Part shown: piece after piece, positions 59,761 to 64,000 of the stretch | Numbering within the stretch: the first letter of the stretch is position 1 | Layout of the letters: every line of letters starts with the position of its first letter | Translations under genes and position numbers: made by a program | The notes under the pieces: model-generated | Databases searched by the model: none | The model's input: the letters and a program-made list of their open reading frames with translations, nothing else | What the model was told of the DNA's origin: nothing | Assembly: GCA_947498985.1 (NCBI GenBank) | Contig: CANMMF010000010.1 | Span: 92,927-156,926 of the forward strand | Source of the DNA: an uncultured Paracoccaceae bacterium | Lineage (GTDB): Bacteria; Pseudomonadota; Alphaproteobacteria; Rhodobacterales; Rhodobacteraceae | DNA length: 64,000 nt | Direction of reading: 5' to 3'

Positions 59761-60932
59761 GCGCGCTTGGTCATCTCCGGGTGCTCGACCTCACCCGCGT
59801 GCGCGCCGGGCCCACCTGCACCCGCGTTCTGGCGGATTTCGGCGCCGATGTGATCCGCATCGAAGCCCCCGCGGGTGCCGATCCCAGCGCCAATGTCAGC
59901 GGCGCGCGCGACGGCTATGACATGCTGAACCTGCACCGCAACAAGCGCTCGGTAACGCTGAACCTCAAGGATCCGGAGGGCCACGCGGTCTTTCTGAAGC
60001 TGGTCGAAAAAGCCGATGTGGTGGTCGAGAACTTCCGCCCCGACGTCAAGGACCGCCTGAAGATCGCCTATGCCGATCTTGCCTCGGTGAACCCGGGCAT
60101 CGTGCTTGCCTCGATCTCCGGCTTTGGTCAGGACGGGCCATATGCGCGCCGCGCGGGCTTTGACCAGATCGCGCAGGGCATGGGGGGGCTGATGGCGGTG
60201 ACCGGCCATGCGGGCCAGGGCCCGATGCGTGCCGGGGCCGCGGTGGCCGACAGCAGCTCGGGGCTTTATGCGGCCATCGGCATCCTCATCGCGTTGCAGG
60301 AACGCGCGCGCTCGGGCCGCGGCCAATGGGTGCACACCTCGCTTTTGCAGGCGCAGATCGCGCTGATGGATTTTCAGGCCGCGCGCTATCTGGTCGATGG
60401 CGAGGTGCCGCCGCAGGCGGGCAACGATCATCCTTATGTGACCCCGATGGGCGTGGTCGCCAGCAAGGACGGGCACCTCAATCTTGGCGTCGGCAGCGAC
60501 GCGCAATGGCAGGCCTTTTGCGTCGCTATCGGGCGGCAGGACTGGGCGGACGACCCCGGGCTTGCCACCAATGCCGACCGCTTTGAACGCCGCGCCGAGC
60601 TCTGGAAGCTGCTGGCCCCGGTCTTTGCGGAAAAGACCACCGCCGAGTGGTCCGCGCTGCTGGAAGAGGCGGGCGTGCCCGCGGGGCCGATCTATGCCAT
60701 GGACGAGGTCTTTGACGACCCGCAGGTGCAGCATCTGGAAATGGCCGCCCCCTGCCCGCATCCGCGGCGCGGCGACACGCGGCTGGTCGCGCAACCGGTG
60801 ACGCTTGACCGCACCCCCTCCGCGTTGCGGCAGGGGGCGGCGGATCTGGGCCAGCACAGCGCCGAGATCCTGACCGAATTCGGGTATTCGGAGGCCGATA
60901 TCGCAGGCCTGCGCGCCCGCAACATCATCTGA
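59757..60932 (+). CDS. CaiB/BaiF family CoA-transferase, catalytic Asp replaced by Gln
   Basis: The protein has 391 residues with an ATGA overlap to the deacetylase. The N-terminal family block RVRAGPTCTRVLADFGADVI is typical. At the active-site Asp position it reads WVHTSLLQAQIALMDF, so Gln198 stands where formyl-CoA transferase has Asp169. I recall paralogs of this branch with Glu or Gln there, so it may be a subfamily trait. It may transfer CoA by another mechanism or bind acyl-CoA only. Confidence 0.85.
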   Translation: MSALGHLRVLDLTRVRAGPTCTRVLADFGADVIRIEAPAGADPSANVSGARDGYDMLNLHRNKRSVTLNLKDPEGHAVFLKLVEKADVVVENFRPDVKDRLKIAYADLASVNPGIVLASISGFGQDGPYARRAGFDQIAQGMGGLMAVTGHAGQGPMRAGAAVADSSSGLYAAIGILIALQERARSGRGQWVHTSLLQAQIALMDFQAARYLVDGEVPPQAGNDHPYVTPMGVVASKDGHLNLGVGSDAQWQAFCVAIGRQDWADDPGLATNADRFERRAELWKLLAPVFAEKTTAEWSALLEEAGVPAGPIYAMDEVFDDPQVQHLEMAAPCPHPRRGDTRLVAQPVTLDRTPSALRQGAADLGQHSAEILTEFGYSEADIAGLRARNII

Positions 60933-60944
60933 AGGGGACCCCCC

Positions 60945-62135
60945 GTGACGCAAATCGACACCAACGCCATCACCATGCCCGTGGCCCCCGCCTGGACCGA
61001 GATCCGCGACGCCGTCGCCCGGCTTTGCGAGGATTTCCCCAACGCCTATTGGCAAAAGCTCGACAAGGAAGACGCCTATCCGACGGAGTTCGTGCGCGCG
61101 CTGACAGAGTCGGGGTTTCTGGGCGCGCTGATCCCCGAGGAGTTCGGCGGCTCGGGCCTGCCGCTTGCCGCCGCGGGCGCCGTGCTCGAGACGATCCACG
61201 CCAAAGGCTGCAACGCCGCCGCCTGCCACGCGCAGATGTACACGATGGGAACGGTGCTGCGGCATGGCTCGCCCGAGCAAAAGGCGCAGTACCTGCCGAA
61301 GATCGCCAGCGGAGAGCTGCGCCTGCAGGCCTTCGGCGTGACCGAGCCCACCACCGGCAGCGACACCACACAGCTCAAGACCCGGGCCGAGAAAACCGAC
61401 CGCGGCAGCTATATCGTGAACGGCCAGAAGGTCTGGACCAGTCGCGCCTTCGAATCGGACCTGATGCTGCTTCTGGCGCGCACCACCCCGGCGGATCAAT
61501 GCAGCAAACGCTCCGATGGCATGTCGGTGTTTCTTGTGGACATGCGCGACGCGTTGGGCAATGGGCTGGAGCTGTCGAAGATCGACGCGATGATCAACCA
61601 CAACACCTGCGAGGTGTTCTTCGACAATCTCGAGATCCCCGCCGACACGCTGATCGGCGAGGAAGGCAAGGGCTTTCGCTATATCGTCGACAGCATGAAT
61701 GCCGAGCGCATCCTGATCGCCTATGAATGCATCGGCGACGCCAAGTTCTTTGTCGAAAAGGCCTGCGATTATGCCAATGAGCGGCAGGTTTTCGGCAAGC
61801 CCATCGGCGCCAATCAGGGCATCCAGTTCCCGATCGCCAAGGCCTATGCGGAGGCGCAGGCGGCCGAACTCATGGTGACCAAGGCCGCCTCGATGTTCGA
61901 TGCAGGCCAGAAGGCCGCGGCAGAAGCGAACATGGCCAAGCTGCTGGCCGCGGACGCCTCCTGGCAGGCCGCCGAGACCTGCATGCAGGTCTATGGCGGG
62001 TTTGCCTTCGCGCGCGAATACGGGATCGAGCGCAAGTGGCGCGAGGCCCGGCTCTACCAGACCGCGCCGATCTCCAAGAACATGATCTTCGGCTATCTCG
62101 GCCAGCACGTGCTTGGCCTGCCGCGCAGCTACTGA
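60945..62135 (+). CDS. Acyl-CoA dehydrogenase, atypical C-terminal active-site segment
   Basis: The protein has 396 residues and starts at GTG 60945 behind AAGGGGA. FGVTEPTTGSDTTQL and VWTSRAFESDLMLL are the flavin blocks, and VYGGFAFAREYGIERKWREA precedes the C terminus. The usual EGTxEIQR is replaced by YQTAPISKNMIFGYLGQH, so the catalytic Glu of that motif is missing. It is the last gene of the PotABCD-type operon. Confidence 0.87.
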   Translation: MTQIDTNAITMPVAPAWTEIRDAVARLCEDFPNAYWQKLDKEDAYPTEFVRALTESGFLGALIPEEFGGSGLPLAAAGAVLETIHAKGCNAAACHAQMYTMGTVLRHGSPEQKAQYLPKIASGELRLQAFGVTEPTTGSDTTQLKTRAEKTDRGSYIVNGQKVWTSRAFESDLMLLLARTTPADQCSKRSDGMSVFLVDMRDALGNGLELSKIDAMINHNTCEVFFDNLEIPADTLIGEEGKGFRYIVDSMNAERILIAYECIGDAKFFVEKACDYANERQVFGKPIGANQGIQFPIAKAYAEAQAAELMVTKAASMFDAGQKAAAEANMAKLLAADASWQAAETCMQVYGGFAFAREYGIERKWREARLYQTAPISKNMIFGYLGQHVLGLPRSY

Positions 62136-62202
62136 GATGTCCTCGCGCGGGCGGGCCATGTGCTGCGATGGCGCGGCGGGCTTGAGAAGGCTCGTGTCGG
62201 CT

Positions 62203-62826
62203 TCAGGTCGCCCGGTCCGGATGGGCGCTCCGAAACGCCGGATGCGCTGCGCAGGCGGCTTCCACCGCGAGGATGCGGGCGCAATCGCCGTAATCCACAC
62301 CCCAGCGCCTTGCGTTGTAAAGCTGCGGCATCAGGCAGATGTCGGCCAGTCCCGGCGTGTCGCCACATGCATAGGGGCGCTGCTCGAACCCGGCCAGCAA
62401 GGCCTCAAACGCCGCCAGCCCCGGCGCAATGAAGTGCTGCATCCAGCGGGTGCGCGCGGGTTCCTCCCCGCGAGTGGCATAGGTCGCCACCGACAGATTG
62501 CAGACCGGATGCAGGTCAACGGCAATGGCATGCGCCAGCGCCTGCACCCGCGCCCGCATCAAGGGATCCACGGGCAACAAACCCAGCCCCCGCGTGACGT
62601 CCAGATACTCGATTATCGCAAGCGATTGAGTGAGCCGCGCACCGTCGATTTCGAGCACCGGCACAAAGCCCTGCGGATTGCGCGCCAGATGCGCGGGGCT
62701 CCTCTGCGCTTTGGCCAAGAGGTCAACCGTCTCCACCCGGTGGTCGATGCCGGCCAGTTGGAGCGCGATCCGCACACGGTAGCTGGCAGAGGATTTGGGA
62801 TAGTCCCACAAGACACCGTCGCTCAT
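62203..62826 (-). CDS. maiA: Maleylacetoacetate isomerase-type (zeta class) glutathione S-transferase
   Basis: The protein has 207 residues from ATG 62826. The zeta-class signature is SSASYRVRIALQLAG (SSxSxRVRIAL) in the thioredoxin-like domain, followed by GFVPVLEIDGARLTQSLAII. The C-terminal helical domain has YACGDTPGLADICLMPQLYNA. MaiA isomerises maleylacetoacetate or maleylpyruvate with glutathione in aromatic catabolism. It converges on the acyl-CoA dehydrogenase. No homogentisate or gentisate dioxygenase is in the window, so the pathway link is open. Confidence 0.85.
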   Translation of the reverse strand: MSDGVLWDYPKSSASYRVRIALQLAGIDHRVETVDLLAKAQRSPAHLARNPQGFVPVLEIDGARLTQSLAIIEYLDVTRGLGLLPVDPLMRARVQALAHAIAVDLHPVCNLSVATYATRGEEPARTRWMQHFIAPGLAAFEALLAGFEQRPYACGDTPGLADICLMPQLYNARRWGVDYGDCARILAVEAACAAHPAFRSAHPDRAT

Positions 62827-63573
62827 CCCGTCACCGCCAACTTTGCCCCGCGCTGGACCAGATCGGCGCGCCGGCCAGCCCATTGTCTGGCGATCGGGCC
62901 TTCACAAGCGACGTCTCTGCCCTGACAGCCTGCTCCCGCAGGCCTAATGCCCGGATCGAGCCTCACGCACATGCCGCTCCCCTTTCGACAGCGTTTTACC
63001 ACGCGCCGCATCGCCGCGCCATGACGCTCCGCCCATTCGCGCGCCACCGGATGGGTCGGGACGGCAGCCCGCTGCGCGAGCAAAGCTCGGAGGACGCAGT
63101 AGACACATGCAAGACACCGTCGCCAGACACCGGCCAGAGAATTGCGCGGCCCAAGGCCAGCAACGTTCAGTCACGGGCCAATTGGGCGGACCTGACACGC
63201 CGCAGCCGATCAGTTCATCCGAAAATATGGCGGCCCGGCAGACGTCCAATGACCTTGCCCACCCATCTCCGCCAAATCCGCTCAAATGCGAATGCTGCCG
63301 CACAGCTCCGCTCGGCACAGATGGAAAATAACACGATTTAAAGAGGTTAACTGGTGCCCCCACACCGCGTTTTTCTTCAGCTCCACAGTGTTCCATAGCA
63401 CGCCAGGACTTCTATTAAGATATTGATAAAAAATGTTTTTCAACCCCACCCTGTTCCGCAGTGATCCGAGACATGCATCATCAAGGGTGAATACAGAGGT
63501 GGACCAAATGACCCCTGCATTGAACAGACGAACGGCTGCGCAGGCCAAATCTGCGCCCCCCGGAAAATACTGA
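62827..63573. other. Non-coding or decayed region upstream of the integrase relic
   Basis: About 750 nt without a convincing gene. Composition changes to markedly AT-richer between 63310 and 63450, unlike the rest of the window, which suggests an island edge or remnant mobile DNA. I see no tRNA gene or attachment-site repeat. Short ORFs here match no family I know. Confidence 0.45.
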
Positions 63574-63939
63574 GATGGAGGCGGACTTTGGCTTCACAAG
63601 CGTCGTGACGGTGGTGCGCAGTGGGTTCCACGGGTCGGCATTGACAATCGCCGGAGGGAACTGGGCCTAGGCAGTTATCCGACTGTCTCCATCTAGGAAG
63701 TGCGCGAGGAGGCCGCCCGCTGGCGAACAGTGGCGCGCAAAGGGCTGGACTCAAAGAAGGAGCGCCAACGGCTCCGGCGAGAGGCGGCGCGTGACATGCA
63801 CCTGCTTGAAGACGTGGCGCCGCAAGCGTTCGAAGCTCGGAAAGCGGAACTGAAAGGTGATGGAACGGCGGGCCGCTGGTTTTCCCCGCTCGAACTTCAC
63901 ATCTTGCCAAAGCCGGGCCGCACTGGAGTAGCCCCCTGA
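63574..63939 (+). pseudogene. Tyrosine integrase (P4-type, DUF4102) fragment with internal stop
   Basis: Reading from 63574 gives DGGGLWLHKRRDGGAQWVPR then RRRELGLGSYPTVSI. A TAG at 63694-63696 follows, then in the same frame EVREEAARWRTVARKGLD, an ALNRE-type helical region and AELKGDGTAGRWFSPLELHI. This is the N-terminal arm-binding domain and the start of the core-binding domain of P4-like integrases. The catalytic C-terminal half is absent; the frame ends at 63939, where the IS-like sequence begins. The N terminus is also missing. The gene is inactive. Confidence 0.72.
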
Positions 63940-63989
63940 AAGTGGTCCACCAACTGGGATAGATTGTCCCGCAAATTGGAGGATCAGCG

Positions 63990-64000
63990 ATGGCTGGAAA
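63990..64000 (+). CDS. Probable IS transposase ORF A, first codons only
   Basis: ATG 63990 follows GGAGGA and encodes M-A-G-K before the window ends. The leader from about 63938 (CTGAAAGTGGTCCACCAACT) and the MAGK start resemble IS3-family elements whose orfA begins MAGKR. The element would have cut off the integrase gene. The call rests on little sequence. Confidence 0.4.

Noticed and set aside
59631..62300. 889-codon open frame antisense to CaiB and acyl-CoA dehydrogenase genes
   Set aside because: Same codon-bias artefact; both sense-strand genes have full family motifs and ribosome-binding sites.
63282..63548. 88-codon leftward ORF before the integrase relic
   Set aside because: No ribosome-binding site and no family resemblance; it lies in AT-shifted, probably decayed DNA.
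1..64000. tRNA, rRNA or riboswitch genes
   Set aside because: I looked for cloverleaf ends and known conserved cores in the larger gaps and found none.

Overview
The window is GC-rich throughout and almost entirely coding. Gene families (many TRAP transporters, acyl-CoA catabolism, a maiA-type isomerase, GC-palindrome repeats with the core CCGGGGGC-GCA-GCCCCCGG) point to an alphaproteobacterium of the Rhodobacterales, Roseobacter-type. No ribosomal, replication, tRNA or rRNA gene is visible. The content is accessory: about 48 catabolic or transport genes, with an integrase relic and a probable insertion sequence at the right edge, as expected for a genomic island, chromid or plasmid. The exact replicon cannot be told from the sequence.

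Layout. 1-214: start of a leftward cpdB-like gene. 553-2937: AceE/transketolase-type ThDP enzyme, followed by a 33-bp tandem repeat and palindromes. 3193-6801: amidohydrolase and acyl-CoA dehydrogenase, divergent from an acyl-CoA ligase. 6937-10153: TAXI-type TRAP transporter. 10092-16304 (leftward): NTF2-like protein, amidohydrolase, CoA ligase, double alpha/beta hydrolase and FAD oxidase, the last four joined by 4-nt overlaps. 16447-20457 (leftward): CoA-transferase, GntR/UTRA regulator, Asp/Glu racemase, MFS. 20536-24553 (rightward): MmgE/PrpD, PaaK-like ligase, amidase. 24557-38366 (leftward): oligopeptide-type ABC transporter, SDR, GMC oxidoreductase, PuuE-like deacetylase, MmgE/PrpD, then MaoC, acyl-CoA dehydrogenase, serine hydrolase, crotonase. 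38657-41796 (rightward): CitE-like lyase and two CaiB CoA-transferases. 41952-49534: BASS-type carrier, two TRAP transporters and a GAF protein. 49913-54342 (leftward): cupin, crotonase, mesaconyl-CoA-hydratase-like enzyme, MatB-like ligase, atypical SDR. 54754-62135 (rightward): PotABCD-type ABC transporter, deacetylase, CaiB, acyl-CoA dehydrogenase. 62203-62826: maiA-like GST. 63574-64000: broken P4-type integrase and the left end of a probable IS.

The unifying signal is a palindrome, consensus ATTTGTCCGGACAAAT (core TGTCCGGACA), found nine times in the seven intergenic regions that precede the transport and CoA operons between 6.8 and 46.5 kb. In most cases it sits 20-24 bp downstream of a TTGACA box, on or just after the -10. 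The only DNA-binding regulator in the window is the GntR/HutC-type protein at 18473-19231, which lies in an operon headed by two such sites. The simplest reading is one autoregulated repressor controlling about 25 genes: four or five uptake systems and a dispersed acyl-CoA pathway. The second block (49.9-62.1 kb) lacks this box and has a different pair of T-rich, GTATAC/GTACAC-centred sites in its divergent promoter.

Taken together, the MaoC hydratase, CitE-like lyase, CaiB and acetyl-CoA-hydrolase-type CoA-transferases, MmgE/PrpD proteins and mesaconyl-CoA-hydratase homologue resemble pathways for branched C5 dicarboxylates (itaconate, mesaconate, citramalate). The amidase, racemase, PuuE-like deacetylases and peptide-type ABC transporter suggest an N-containing precursor. 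This is inference. Many enzymes here lack the canonical catalytic residues of their families, so the chemistry may be unusual.
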